Origin: JBBQSF01 sp038214085
Lineage (GTDB): Bacteria > Bacteroidota > Bacteroidia > Bacteroidales > CG2-30-32-10
NCBI GenBank assembly: GCA_038214085.1
Contig: JBBQSF010000037.1
Coordinates: forward strand, 1-23,681
Reading direction: 5' to 3'
DNA: 23,681 nt
Part shown: positions 1-7,957 of the stretch, one piece after another
Layout of the letters: each line of letters opens with the position of its first letter
Numbering within the stretch: position 1 is the first letter of the stretch
The notes under the pieces: generated by a model
Seen by the model: the letters and a program-made list of their open reading frames with translations, nothing else
The model's database searches: none
Told to the model about the DNA's origin: nothing
Made by a program: the position numbers and the translations under genes

Positions 1-118
1 TTTTCTTAAAATTATTTTATTCTTTCCGCAAAATATTCTAATTTCGTTGGCTCAAGGGGTTCGCTTTAAACATCCCAAATAGTTAAAAAATAAAGGTTTT
101 TTGATAAATAGCGCAAAT

Positions 119-1624
119 ATGACTACAAACAACGGAAAAATTGCTCAGATCATCGGTGCGGTACTCGATGTTACTTTTGAACAAGAAGAAAAACTTCCTA
201 GCATTTATGATGCTTTGCTGGTTACCAAAGAAAACGGACAAAAAATAGTACTCGAAGTTCAACAACATATTGGCGAAGACACTGTTCGTACCATTGCTAT
301 GGATTCCACCGACGGACTTTACCGTGGTATGGAAGTGGTTGCTCTTGGTGGACCAATTTCAATGCCAACCGGTGAAAACATCCGCGGACGCCTTTTCAAT
401 GTTATTGGCGACAGTATTGACGGAATGCCACCTGTGGAAACTACTAAAAGATACAGCATTCACCGCGATCCACCAAAGTTTGAGGATTTATCCACTACCA
501 AAGAAGTTTTATTTACAGGAATTAAGGTAATCGACCTTATTGAACCCTACGCCAAAGGCGGAAAAATTGGTTTATTTGGTGGAGCAGGTGTTGGCAAAAC
601 CGTTATCATCATGGAGCTCATCAACAATATTGCAAAAGGATATGCCGGAATGTCGGTATTTGCAGGCGTTGGCGAACGTACCCGTGAAGGTAATGATTTG
701 TTGCGCGAAATGATTGAATCCGGCGTTATTAAATATGGCGAAAAGTTTAAAGAATCCATGGAAAAAGGAGGCTGGGATTTAAGCCTTGTTGATCAAGAAG
801 AATTGAAAAAATCACAGGCAACACTTGTTTTCGGACAAATGAACGAACCTCCTGGAGCCCGTGCACGTGTGGCATTGTCTGGACTTTCCGTTGCTGAATA
901 TTTCCGCGATGGCGACGAAGAATCAGGTGGCAAGGACATCTTGTTTTTTATGGACAACATTTTCCGCTTTACACAAGCCGGATCTGAAGTTTCCGCACTT
1001 TTAGGTCGTATGCCTTCAGCTGTGGGTTACCAACCAACGCTTGCTTCTGAAATGGGATTGATGCAGGAACGCATTACTTCAACAAAACGTGGTTCCATTA
1101 CATCGGTTCAGGCTGTGTATGTTCCCGCCGACGATTTAACCGACCCCGCTCCTGCAACAACTTTTGCCCACCTTGACGCAACAACCGTACTTGACCGTAA
1201 AATATCCGAACTTGGTATTTATCCTGCAGTAAATCCGCTCGATTCTACCTCTCGTATTCTTTCGCCCGATGTTGTAGGTATCGAACATTACAATACTGCA
1301 CAACGTGTTAAAGAAACATTGCAGCGCTATAAAGAACTTCAGGATATTATTGCCATTCTTGGTATGGACGAACTCAGCGAAGAAGATAAACTTGTAGTTC
1401 ACCGTGCACGACGTGTTCAACGCTTCTTATCCCAACCGTTCTTTGTTGCTACTCAGTTTACTGGATTAGCAGGCGCTTTTGTTTCTATAGAAGATACCAT
1501 CAAAGGTTTCAAAATGATTTTGAATGGCGAAGTGGACGAATATCCCGAAATGGCATTCAGTATGGTTGGAACCATTGAAGAAGCTATTGAAAAAGGAAAG
1601 AAAATGATCGAAGAAGCTAAATAG
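119..1624 (+). CDS. atpD: F-type ATP synthase subunit beta
   Basis: Catalytic subunit of the F1 head, which makes ATP from ADP and phosphate (or hydrolyses it) using the ion gradient across the inner membrane. The 501-residue product is close to full length for the family. Visible motifs are Walker A GGAGVGKT at residues 154-161, GVGERTREG at about 183-191 with the catalytic Glu, and Walker B ending in Asp at about 279 (ILFFMD). I chose ATG at 119; a TTG in frame at 101 would add six residues with no family support. The epsilon gene follows 97 bp downstream, and no other ATP synthase genes are in the window, so atpDC stand apart here from the alpha, gamma and Fo genes. No convincing promoter was found in bases 1-118, although transcription could begin before the window. 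Identification is very secure. Confidence 0.98.
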   Translation: MTTNNGKIAQIIGAVLDVTFEQEEKLPSIYDALLVTKENGQKIVLEVQQHIGEDTVRTIAMDSTDGLYRGMEVVALGGPISMPTGENIRGRLFNVIGDSIDGMPPVETTKRYSIHRDPPKFEDLSTTKEVLFTGIKVIDLIEPYAKGGKIGLFGGAGVGKTVIIMELINNIAKGYAGMSVFAGVGERTREGNDLLREMIESGVIKYGEKFKESMEKGGWDLSLVDQEELKKSQATLVFGQMNEPPGARARVALSGLSVAEYFRDGDEESGGKDILFFMDNIFRFTQAGSEVSALLGRMPSAVGYQPTLASEMGLMQERITSTKRGSITSVQAVYVPADDLTDPAPATTFAHLDATTVLDRKISELGIYPAVNPLDSTSRILSPDVVGIEHYNTAQRVKETLQRYKELQDIIAILGMDELSEEDKLVVHRARRVQRFLSQPFFVATQFTGLAGAFVSIEDTIKGFKMILNGEVDEYPEMAFSMVGTIEEAIEKGKKMIEEAK

Positions 1625-1643
1625 GATTTATTTTAAAATACTA

Positions 1644-1720
1644 ATTTTTGATTTATTTTTTGATTTTAAAATGTCGTACTCAAATCTTAAATCTTAAATC
1701 AAAAATCTTAAATCAAAAAA
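1644..1720. repeat. AT-rich inverted and tandem repeat between atpD and atpC
   Basis: The spacer contains a 14-bp near-perfect tandem repeat (CTTAAATCAAAAAT at 1693-1706, then 1707-1720 with one change). A left arm at about 1644-1669 is largely its inverse complement (TTTTTGATTTA... against TAAATCAAAAA). The RNA could fold into a long AU stem just ahead of the epsilon start. It may tune atpC translation or simply be a simple-sequence relic. Confidence 0.6.
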
Positions 1721-1721
1721 A

Positions 1722-1958
1722 ATGTTCCTCGAAATTATATCCCCCGACAAAAACATATATTCCGGTGAAGTAAGCCTTGTTCAACTTCCCGGAACTTTGG
1801 GTTCGTTTGAGATTATGAACAACCACGCACCCATTATTTCAACACTCAGCAAAGGCAAAATAAAAATTGTTACCGCTGATAAAAAAATTGAATTTATTGA
1901 AATTAAAAGTGGCGTAGTTGAAGCTCAGAAAAATAAAATAATTGTTCTAGCTGATTAA
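1722..1958 (+). CDS. atpC: F-type ATP synthase subunit epsilon (short form)
   Basis: Central-stalk subunit that couples rotation of the c-ring to the F1 head. The 78-residue product starts MFLEIISPDKNIYSG and contains the conserved LPGTLGSFEIMNNHAPIIS block of the N-terminal beta-sandwich. It stops after that domain, so the C-terminal pair of helices that makes the inhibitory arm in enterobacterial or Bacillus epsilon (about 135 residues) is absent. Short epsilon subunits of this size are common in Bacteroidota, so this is probably native rather than a truncation. It lies 97 bp downstream of atpD on the same strand and is probably co-transcribed. ATG at 1722 is the only sensible start. Confidence 0.93.
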   Translation: MFLEIISPDKNIYSGEVSLVQLPGTLGSFEIMNNHAPIISTLSKGKIKIVTADKKIEFIEIKSGVVEAQKNKIIVLAD

Positions 1959-1968
1959 GATTTTGTGC

Positions 1969-2046
1969 TTAACAATTTCTTAACACAAGCATAACAATTC
2001 AATAATTTTCAGGTAATATTCTGATAACAATGACTATCTATCTTTG
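1969..2046 (+). promoter_or_regulatory. PHO-box-like array plus -7 box upstream of the small secreted protein gene
   Basis: Six hexamers start exactly every 11 bp: TTAACA 1969, TTAACA 1980, ATAACA 1991, ATAATT 2002, GTAATA 2013, ATAACA 2024. The last ends 9 bp before TATCTTTG (2039-2046), a Bacteroidota -7 box (TAnnTTTG). There is no TTG at the usual -33 position, as expected for an activator-dependent promoter. Spacing and sequence match PHO boxes (PhoP/PhoB-type regulators). That the binder is PhoB is inference. Confidence 0.75.
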
Positions 2047-2066
2047 TTGCAGAAAAAATTACAACT

Positions 2067-2417
2067 ATGAAAAAAATTACAATTGTTTTTGCATCCTTTT
2101 TAATTCTTTTATTTATCTCTCCTATTAACATTTATGCTGGAGATATTAAAACCGAAAAAACTAAAAAAGCCAGTCTGAGCGGTCAGGTTATCGACCAGAA
2201 AACAGGTGAAAACCTCGCTGGAGTTTTAGTTCAGATAGATGGTACCGATATTAAAACATATACTGATTTTGAAGGTAAATTCTCTTTCGATAATGTTGAT
2301 CCGGGAAGTTATTCAGTAAGTATCGACATGATTTCATATGTAAAGGATGAGGTGAAGAATATCCAAATCGGATCCGGTGAATCAAAAAGCCTGAATATTC
2401 AGATACTTCCCTATTAA
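2067..2417 (+). CDS. small secreted carboxypeptidase-regulatory-like (CarboxypepD_reg) domain protein
   Basis: The product is 116 residues. Residues 1-24 are a Sec signal peptide (MKKITIVFASFLILLFISPINIYA). The rest is a single carboxypeptidase-regulatory-like beta-sandwich, recognisable by SGQVIDQKTGENLAGVLVQI, then TDFEGKFSFDNVDPGSYSVSI. This is the domain usually fused to the N-terminus of Bacteroidota TonB receptors, and the copy at the start of the receptor at 3157 has the same pattern (GVVTDKKTKETIIGASVVI, STDLNGNFTISNLKPGTYSLSL). Here it is free-standing, with no plug or barrel. Its promoter has the same 11-bp array as the TonB receptor and the T9SS protein downstream, which suggests a joint role at the envelope. 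A strong terminator follows. The molecular function is unknown. Confidence 0.85.
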   Translation: MKKITIVFASFLILLFISPINIYAGDIKTEKTKKASLSGQVIDQKTGENLAGVLVQIDGTDIKTYTDFEGKFSFDNVDPGSYSVSIDMISYVKDEVKNIQIGSGESKSLNIQILPY

Positions 2418-2443
2418 ACCCTTCTCAACCTAATATATTTCCC

Positions 2444-2482
2444 AAAAAACAAACCGCTTATATTATTGGTTTGTTTTTTTTT
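2444..2482 (+). terminator. intrinsic terminator after the small secreted protein gene
   Basis: A perfect 12-bp inverted repeat (AAAAAACAAACC at 2444-2455 and GGTTTGTTTTTT at 2468-2479) with a 12-nt loop runs into a T tract. It insulates the 2067 gene from the next one. Confidence 0.8.
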
Positions 2483-2489
2483 AATACTC

Positions 2490-2520
2490 TTGAAATTTTG
2501 GTCTGAGAATTGTATATTTG
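2490..2520 (+). promoter_or_regulatory. standard Bacteroidota promoter for the YwqK-like gene
   Basis: TTG at 2490-2492, a 20-bp spacer and TATATTTG at 2513-2520 match the housekeeping sigma consensus (TTG, about 19 bp, TAnnTTTG). There is no 11-bp TTAACA array, in contrast to the flanking genes. The ATG lies 16 bp downstream of the -7 box. Confidence 0.7.
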
Positions 2521-2536
2521 CTTGAAATTAATCATT

Positions 2537-2992
2537 ATGAAAAAGTATCTGATTCTTTCTTTTGCCCTGCTTATTGTAACTTCTGTTTTTTCTCAAACCA
2601 TTGAATTTCGCGACAGCCTTTATTATCAAGGTAAAAATGTTTATTCGGGTAAGTATTATGAATATTTTTCCGAGGGAACGGTTCAAACTGAATACACCAT
2701 TTTAAATGGAAAATTAGATGGCGAAACAATATCTTATTTCCCAAATGCCAGCAAAAAAGAACAAAAGAGTTATAAAAATGGGGAAAAAGATGGACTGTGG
2801 ATTACTTGGGATCAAAACAAGAATAAAACGGCAGAAGCCTTTTACAACATGAATAGCAAGGATGGAAAATGGTACATTTGGGATGAAAAAGGAACCAAGC
2901 GTTATGAAATGACTTATTCGAAAGGAGAAAAAATAGGTACCTGGTATATGTGGGACGAACAGGGAGAACTTACAATGGAAAAAAAATACTAA
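2537..2992 (+). CDS. secreted YwqK-family / MORN-variant repeat protein
   Basis: The product is 151 residues with a signal peptide (MKKYLILSFALLIVTSVFSQ) followed by degenerate repeats of about 20-24 residues. Each repeat has the form 'NGEKDGLWITWDQNKNK', 'SKDGKWYIWDEKGTKRYEM', 'KGEKIGTWYMWDEQGEL', which is the MORN-variant pattern found in proteins annotated as toxin-antitoxin system YwqK family antitoxin. In Bacteroidota these are usually free secreted or periplasmic proteins with no toxin partner, and no toxin candidate lies next to this one. The ATG at 2537 is preferred because the in-frame TTG at 2510 lies upstream of the -7 box. It has its own promoter and terminator, so it is a single-gene transcript. 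The biological role is unknown. Confidence 0.8.
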   Translation: MKKYLILSFALLIVTSVFSQTIEFRDSLYYQGKNVYSGKYYEYFSEGTVQTEYTILNGKLDGETISYFPNASKKEQKSYKNGEKDGLWITWDQNKNKTAEAFYNMNSKDGKWYIWDEKGTKRYEMTYSKGEKIGTWYMWDEQGELTMEKKY

Positions 2993-3013
2993 TTAATATT
3001 TTACTTTTTTTAT

Positions 3014-3045
3014 AAAACCTGCTTTGAAAAAATGCAGGTTTTTTT
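3014..3045 (+). terminator. intrinsic terminator after the YwqK-like gene
   Basis: AAAACCTGC (3014-3022) pairs with GCAGGTTTT (3034-3042) over an 11-nt loop and runs into a T tract. It separates this gene from the TonB receptor. Confidence 0.85.
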
Positions 3046-3076
3046 ATTTCCTTTTATAGCAAATCTCCAAACTCCG

Positions 3077-3132
3077 TTAATGTTTTGATAATACAAATTT
3101 AATATTCAGGTAACCTTGTAACATTAGTTTTG
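3077..3132 (+). promoter_or_regulatory. PHO-box-like array plus -7 box upstream of the TonB receptor gene
   Basis: Four hexamers are phased every 11 bp: TTAATG 3077, ATAATA 3088, TTAATA 3099, GTAACC 3110. The last ends 9 bp before TAGTTTTG (3125-3132), the same offset as at 2024-2039. No TTG is present at the -33 position. Individually the units are weaker than at 1969, but the phasing and offset are exact. Confidence 0.65.
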
Positions 3133-3156
3133 TTTTGAATTAATAATTATATTAAA

Positions 3157-6042
3157 ATGCTTAATTTCAAAAGATTACTTATTGCAACCGTACTTGTTTT
3201 AGTTGTTAGCGGAATTAATTTTGCACAAACAGGGTCGATAAAAGGTGTGGTTACTGATAAAAAAACAAAAGAAACCATTATCGGTGCAAGTGTTGTAATT
3301 TCTGGAACAACAAATGGTGTATCCACCGACCTTAACGGAAACTTTACAATCAGCAATCTTAAACCAGGTACATATTCACTCAGTTTATCCTATATTTCCT
3401 ATAAATCAAAAACCATTGAAAACATTAAGGTAACTGCCGAGAATGCAAGTGAAATTGAAGTTGAAATTGAAGAAGAATCCATAAATATCAAAGGAATTAC
3501 GGTAACAGCTAGCAGAAAAACCGACACCGAAATGTCGATGATTTCTTCTATAAAATCAAGTGGTTTGGTGGTGAGTGGAATATCCAACCAGCAAATTCAG
3601 AAATCTCAGGACCGAGACGCATCAGAAGTCATAAAAAGGGTACCCGGCATCACCATTATCGATAACCGCTTTGTTGTAATCAGAGGTCTGGCTGAAAGAT
3701 ATAATGTGGTTTGGCTGAATAATGCCTCCACGCCAAGTTCCGAATCGGATGTAAAAGCGTTTTCTTTTGATGTAATTCCAAGTGCGATGTTAGACCGCTT
3801 GATGATTTATAAAACTCCAGCGCCTGAGCTTCCCGGCGATTTTGCTGGTGGAGCTGTAATGATTTTTACAAAAAACGACCCGGAAAAAAACACAATAAAT
3901 ATTGGCTATTCTTCCTCGTGGCGCTCAGGAACTACTGGAAATGACTTTTATATGTCGCAGGGCGGAAAAACAGACTGGCTTGGCTTTGACGATGGTACAC
4001 GTTCGCTACCCAAGAGTTTCCCAAACTATTCGGATATGATTACACTTACCAACTCACAATTTGCCAGCGACAAGGATCTCGTGCAGCAATTAGGTCAAAA
4101 CTTGAATAAAATATGGACTGCCGAAGCATCAAAAGCCAAACCGGATATGCGATTTTCATTAAGTTCTACTTTCAAAAAAAGCTACAATACGTTTTCCATT
4201 GGAAATATCACATCCATATCTTACAGCAATACCAATACCTTCAACGATATTTTCCGCGCCGATTACCAAAATTATGACACTCTAAAAGACAAACGCGACA
4301 CCTCCTATTATTTCTACGACAAGCAATATACAAATACTGTAAAAGCAGGAGTGTTACATAATTGGGTTCTGTCTTTTGGTAAAAAAAACAAAATTGAATT
4401 CCGTAATCTCATCAATCAAATTGGATTTTCCCGCACAACACTTCGCGACGGAAAAGACTTTTACGGCGGAATTACTTTGCGTTCTTATGAGTTCAAATAC
4501 CGCAGTCGCTTTACATACTCCGGTCAGCTTGGTGGTTCGCATTCCTTTAACGAGGAAAAAACAAAAATTGACTGGACAATGGGATACTCTTTTGCCAACC
4601 GTAAAGAACCCGACCTCAAGCGCCTCACAACCATTAAAAGTACTGATGATCCCGATGATGTTCATTACGGACAATACGCTGTGCAGTTTACAACCTCTGC
4701 TACTCCTGAACTTACGGGAAGAGTAAACACGGATATGTACGAAAACATTTACAATGCAACTGCCAATATGGAACAAAAACTTGCTTTCGGAAACTTCAAA
4801 CCTCAGCTTAAAGCAGGATTTTACCTTGAAAGCAAAAACAGAGAATTTAGTGCAAGAAATATCGGGTACAGGATTGCAAAAACTTCTATGTTCAACTGGA
4901 GTATTCCATATATGAGCATTGACAGCATTTTTATGAACGAAAACATAAACAATACCAATGGAATTAAACTCGATGAAAAAACCAATGCATCCGACTCCTA
5001 TACTGCCAAAAATCAACTGATAGCTGGCTACATTGCTCTGAATATTCCTATTACTGCTCTTTTAAAAATATATACAGGTATTAGAATTGAAAAAAACAGG
5101 CAACAACTATTCAGTTTTCAAACCGACAACCCTGCTATTCCTATTAATGTCGACAATGATACCATAAATATTCTTCCTTCAATCAATTTCACTTATGATC
5201 TCACTGAAAAAAGTCTGGTTCGCCTTGGTTACGGAATGACACTGAACCGTCCGGAATTCAGGGAAATAGCTCCCATGCTATTTTACGATTTCGAATTAAA
5301 AGCCGGAGTTCGGGGGAATGTAAACCTAAAAAACGCTTATATTCACAACTATGACATTCGCTACGAATGTTATCCTTCGGCGGCTGAATCATTTACCATT
5401 GGGGCTTTTTACAAAAAATTCACCAATCCCATTGAAACAAAAGTTATTCCTTCAGGTTCAGGACTTGACTATTCCTTTGCCAATGCTGAAGGTGCAATAA
5501 ACTATGGCGCTGAAATTGAAATGAGAAAATCGCTGGCTTCTTTTTCGAAAAAATCAGGATTGCTCAAAAATTTGAAAAATTTTACTTTGGTTGTTAACAC
5601 TACTTTTATTAAAAGCATTGTTAATTTCCAGAAAGAAAAACTCGAAAAAGACCGTCCTCTTCAAGGGCAATCGCCATATATTATTAATGCAGGTACTTTT
5701 TACCAGAATGATAGTCTTGGCTTAACCATAAGCGCATTGTATAATATTGTAGGAAAAAGAATTATTTACGTTGGTGATCCATACACAGGAAGTCCAGACA
5801 CATACGAAATGTCGAGAAATATTATAGATTTCACTGTTGCGAAAAAAATAGGCAAACATTGGCAGGCAAAGGGCGGTGTTCAGGATATTCTAAATCAGAA
5901 AGTGTTATTCAAACAAAGCATCGAATTTAATCAGGATACCAATAACGATGGCATAGGTGAGGGAGTTGTGAAACGCGACCAGAACATTTTGTTTTACAAA
6001 CCTGGTTCTTATTTTACTTTGGGAATAACTTATCTGTTTTAG
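3157..6042 (+). CDS. TonB-dependent outer membrane receptor with N-terminal carboxypeptidase-regulatory-like domain
   Basis: Outer-membrane transporter that imports a ligand using energy from TonB-ExbB-ExbD. The 961-residue product has: a signal peptide (about residues 1-24, ending NFAQ); a carboxypeptidase-regulatory-like domain (about 27-110); a plug domain (about 115-240) with SEVIKRVPGITIIDNRFVVIRG and LPGDFAGGAVMIFTKN; and a long beta-barrel ending YFTLGITYLF, a typical terminal strand with final Phe. No SusD-type lipoprotein follows, so this is not a SusCD pair. The next gene is a T9SS-secreted protein with the same promoter architecture. The substrate cannot be read from sequence. The PHO-box-like promoter suggests a phosphorus-containing ligand or a product of extracellular phosphatases; this is inference. 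Start ATG 3157 lies 24 bp after the -7 box. Confidence 0.93.
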   Translation: MLNFKRLLIATVLVLVVSGINFAQTGSIKGVVTDKKTKETIIGASVVISGTTNGVSTDLNGNFTISNLKPGTYSLSLSYISYKSKTIENIKVTAENASEIEVEIEEESINIKGITVTASRKTDTEMSMISSIKSSGLVVSGISNQQIQKSQDRDASEVIKRVPGITIIDNRFVVIRGLAERYNVVWLNNASTPSSESDVKAFSFDVIPSAMLDRLMIYKTPAPELPGDFAGGAVMIFTKNDPEKNTINIGYSSSWRSGTTGNDFYMSQGGKTDWLGFDDGTRSLPKSFPNYSDMITLTNSQFASDKDLVQQLGQNLNKIWTAEASKAKPDMRFSLSSTFKKSYNTFSIGNITSISYSNTNTFNDIFRADYQNYDTLKDKRDTSYYFYDKQYTNTVKAGVLHNWVLSFGKKNKIEFRNLINQIGFSRTTLRDGKDFYGGITLRSYEFKYRSRFTYSGQLGGSHSFNEEKTKIDWTMGYSFANRKEPDLKRLTTIKSTDDPDDVHYGQYAVQFTTSATPELTGRVNTDMYENIYNATANMEQKLAFGNFKPQLKAGFYLESKNREFSARNIGYRIAKTSMFNWSIPYMSIDSIFMNENINNTNGIKLDEKTNASDSYTAKNQLIAGYIALNIPITALLKIYTGIRIEKNRQQLFSFQTDNPAIPINVDNDTINILPSINFTYDLTEKSLVRLGYGMTLNRPEFREIAPMLFYDFELKAGVRGNVNLKNAYIHNYDIRYECYPSAAESFTIGAFYKKFTNPIETKVIPSGSGLDYSFANAEGAINYGAEIEMRKSLASFSKKSGLLKNLKNFTLVVNTTFIKSIVNFQKEKLEKDRPLQGQSPYIINAGTFYQNDSLGLTISALYNIVGKRIIYVGDPYTGSPDTYEMSRNIIDFTVAKKIGKHWQAKGGVQDILNQKVLFKQSIEFNQDTNNDGIGEGVVKRDQNILFYKPGSYFTLGITYLF

Positions 6043-6166
6043 TGATATTTGAGGGTAGGCATGTTTAGTTCTTTTTTAAAGATTAAGCCTATTACGAGCC
6101 AATATTTTCATGCAATTTCTACATTTCTTTTCACAGTAACCACCTGTCTATAATGTTCATTTTAGT
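6043..6166. other. non-coding leader between the TonB receptor and the regulated promoter
   Basis: No ORF and no strong terminator is seen. TAGGC and GCCTA flank an AT-rich stretch at about 6055-6092, which would give only a weak hairpin. The PHO-box-like array begins at 6167, so the downstream gene can be transcribed independently of the receptor. Confidence 0.4.
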
Positions 6167-6233
6167 TTAACAATAATTTCACATATAAATGTTGATTTCG
6201 TAACAAATACGTAACAAATCAAAGATAGCTTTG
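6167..6233 (+). promoter_or_regulatory. PHO-box-like array plus -7 box upstream of the T9SS-secreted protein gene
   Basis: Five positions are phased every 11 bp: TTAACA 6167, TTCACA 6178, ATGTTG 6189 (degenerate), GTAACA 6200, GTAACA 6211. The last ends 9 bp before TAGCTTTG (6226-6233), identical in offset to the arrays at 1969 and 3077. The two proximal units are perfect copies of each other including the preceding C. Confidence 0.72.
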
Positions 6234-6257
6234 CACCATAATAAAACAAAAAAAACT

Positions 6258-7868
6258 ATGAAAAAATTATTACTTACTGCTGCAATTTTTATTGCATTTT
6301 TTACCCTTAAACTGAGCGCTCAGATTACCGACCCGTTTTTTGAGCATGTTGATTACAGGGGAGCTTTCGGAACAACCGACTGGACAAGCGGCTGGACAAA
6401 CTGGAATCCTCAAAACACAAATTACGGAACACCTGACATCACTGTTTCAGGCGATATTACTACAAATACCACCTGGACAGCTTCACATACCTATTTATTA
6501 AGCGGTTTTGTTTATATAAAATCAGGAGTTACAATAACTATTGAGCCCGGCACTGTAATACAAGGCGATAAAACATCAAAGGGAACGCTTATTATTGAAA
6601 AAGGAGCAAAAATCAATGCAATTGGTACTTCCTCTAATCCAATTATTTTCACATCGAATGTTGCTGCTGGCTCGCGCGATTACGGGGATTGGGGTGGTAT
6701 TATTTTATGCGGAAAAGCACAAATTAATGTTCCTGGCGACTCTGCTCTTATAGAAGGTGGCCCTACTTCATACTACGGAGGCGCTGCAAGCCCCGAAAAT
6801 ACTGACAATTCAGGTAGCCTCAAATACATCCGCATCGAATACCCAGGTGTTCCATTACAGCCAAATCAGGAAATAAATGGTTTAACAATGGGTGGCGTTG
6901 GAAGTGGAACATCCGTTGATTATGTTCAGGTTTCCTACAGTGGTGATGATTCATACGAATGGTTCGGAGGAACAGTAAGTCCAAAACATCTTATTGCTTT
7001 CAGAGGTCAGGACGATGATTTTGACACAGACTACGGTTATACCGGAAAACTGCAGTTTCTTGTTAGCCTCAGAGATCCAAATTGGGCTGATGTTTCTGGT
7101 TCGAATGGTTTTGAATCAGACAATGATGCATCAGGTTCAACCAATACGCCACAAACCAAACCAACATTTAGCAACGTAAGTGTTTTCGGACCTAAAGTTA
7201 CTTCTTCAACAAGTATAAATTCAAATTACAAAAGAGCTTTACATATACGTAGAAATTCAGCACTCAATGTTTACAACTCAATATTTGCAGGCTTCCCAAC
7301 TGGTTTATATATTGATGGAACCGCTTCGCAAGGCAATGCAAACAGTGGTTTGCTGAACATAGAAAACAGCGTTATTGCTGGCATGGGTGCGTTTTTTGAT
7401 GTTCCAACTGGTGGCACATGGACAGCCGGCGACGAAAGAGCCTGGTTTTTATTTGCCGACCGCGAAAATGATACAATTGCCGACAACAGCAGCCTTATGA
7501 TTTCTGATCCTTTTAATTTGAGCGCACCTAATTTTAAGCCTTTGTCCGGTTCGCAAATGCTCATAGGCTCTATTTGGTATGTTTCAGGAATAAGTGAAAC
7601 TGGAAGCAATGTTGTTTCAAAAGTTGCAATATACCCCAATCCATGTAAGGAATCCGTAAATATATCCCTGACACTAACTGAAAGCTCAAAAGTAAAAATT
7701 GAACTTTATGATATAAGCGGAAGATTAATTTCTGCTACAAAAGAAACTTCTATGAATGAAGGAACTCAAGAAATAAAAATCAACACACAAGACATTAACA
7801 AAGGCTTTTATTTTGTTAACATTTCTGCAAGTGGCAATAAGATCTCCCAAAAACTTATTGTACAATAA
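6258..7868 (+). CDS. T9SS type A sorting-domain surface/secreted protein, beta-helix-like
   Basis: The product is 536 residues. It has a signal peptide (MKKLLLTAAIFIAFFTLKLSAQ), then a beta-strand-rich body starting with the pattern YIKSGVTITIEPGTVIQGD, KGTLIIEKGAKINAIGT and NPIIFTSN, which resembles the start of parallel beta-helix folds. An acidic segment GQDDDFDTDYGY (about residues 250-262) could bind metal. The last ~80 residues are a type A T9SS sorting domain (KVAIYPNPCKESVNIS ... LYDISGRLIS ... GFYFVNISASG ... QKLIVQ), so the protein should be exported by PorSS and attached to the surface or released. ATG 6258 is chosen because the in-frame TTG at 6231 lies inside the -7 box. It is next to the TonB receptor and shares its promoter type; it may bind or process the receptor's substrate. 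No catalytic motif was recognised. Confidence 0.85.
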   Translation: MKKLLLTAAIFIAFFTLKLSAQITDPFFEHVDYRGAFGTTDWTSGWTNWNPQNTNYGTPDITVSGDITTNTTWTASHTYLLSGFVYIKSGVTITIEPGTVIQGDKTSKGTLIIEKGAKINAIGTSSNPIIFTSNVAAGSRDYGDWGGIILCGKAQINVPGDSALIEGGPTSYYGGAASPENTDNSGSLKYIRIEYPGVPLQPNQEINGLTMGGVGSGTSVDYVQVSYSGDDSYEWFGGTVSPKHLIAFRGQDDDFDTDYGYTGKLQFLVSLRDPNWADVSGSNGFESDNDASGSTNTPQTKPTFSNVSVFGPKVTSSTSINSNYKRALHIRRNSALNVYNSIFAGFPTGLYIDGTASQGNANSGLLNIENSVIAGMGAFFDVPTGGTWTAGDERAWFLFADRENDTIADNSSLMISDPFNLSAPNFKPLSGSQMLIGSIWYVSGISETGSNVVSKVAIYPNPCKESVNISLTLTESSKVKIELYDISGRLISATKETSMNEGTQEIKINTQDINKGFYFVNISASGNKISQKLIVQ

Positions 7869-7889
7869 ATCTAGTTTTGTTTTACAGCG

Positions 7890-7921
7890 AAAGGCCGCCT
7901 CGAAAGGGCGGTCTTTTCTTT
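7890..7921 (+). terminator. intrinsic terminator after the T9SS-secreted protein gene
   Basis: AAAGGCCGCC (7890-7899) pairs with GGCGGTCTTT (7907-7916), with one G-U pair and a 7-nt loop, followed by T-rich sequence. It closes the envelope block. Confidence 0.85.
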
Positions 7922-7957
7922 ATTCAGAATTATAGACTCTTTTCTGTCTCTTTTTTT

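Noticed and set aside
2537..2992. True toxin-antitoxin antitoxin
   Set aside because: The YwqK label is a family name. The protein is secreted, alone on its transcript, and has no toxin partner nearby.
3117..3123. TGTAACA as an additional PHO unit next to the receptor -7 box
   Set aside because: It is 8 bp from the previous unit and ends 1 bp before the -7 box, breaking the phasing seen in all three arrays.
4354..5016. 220-codon open frame on the minus strand
   Set aside because: It lies entirely inside the TonB receptor gene, has no family resemblance and has composition expected of an antisense shadow.
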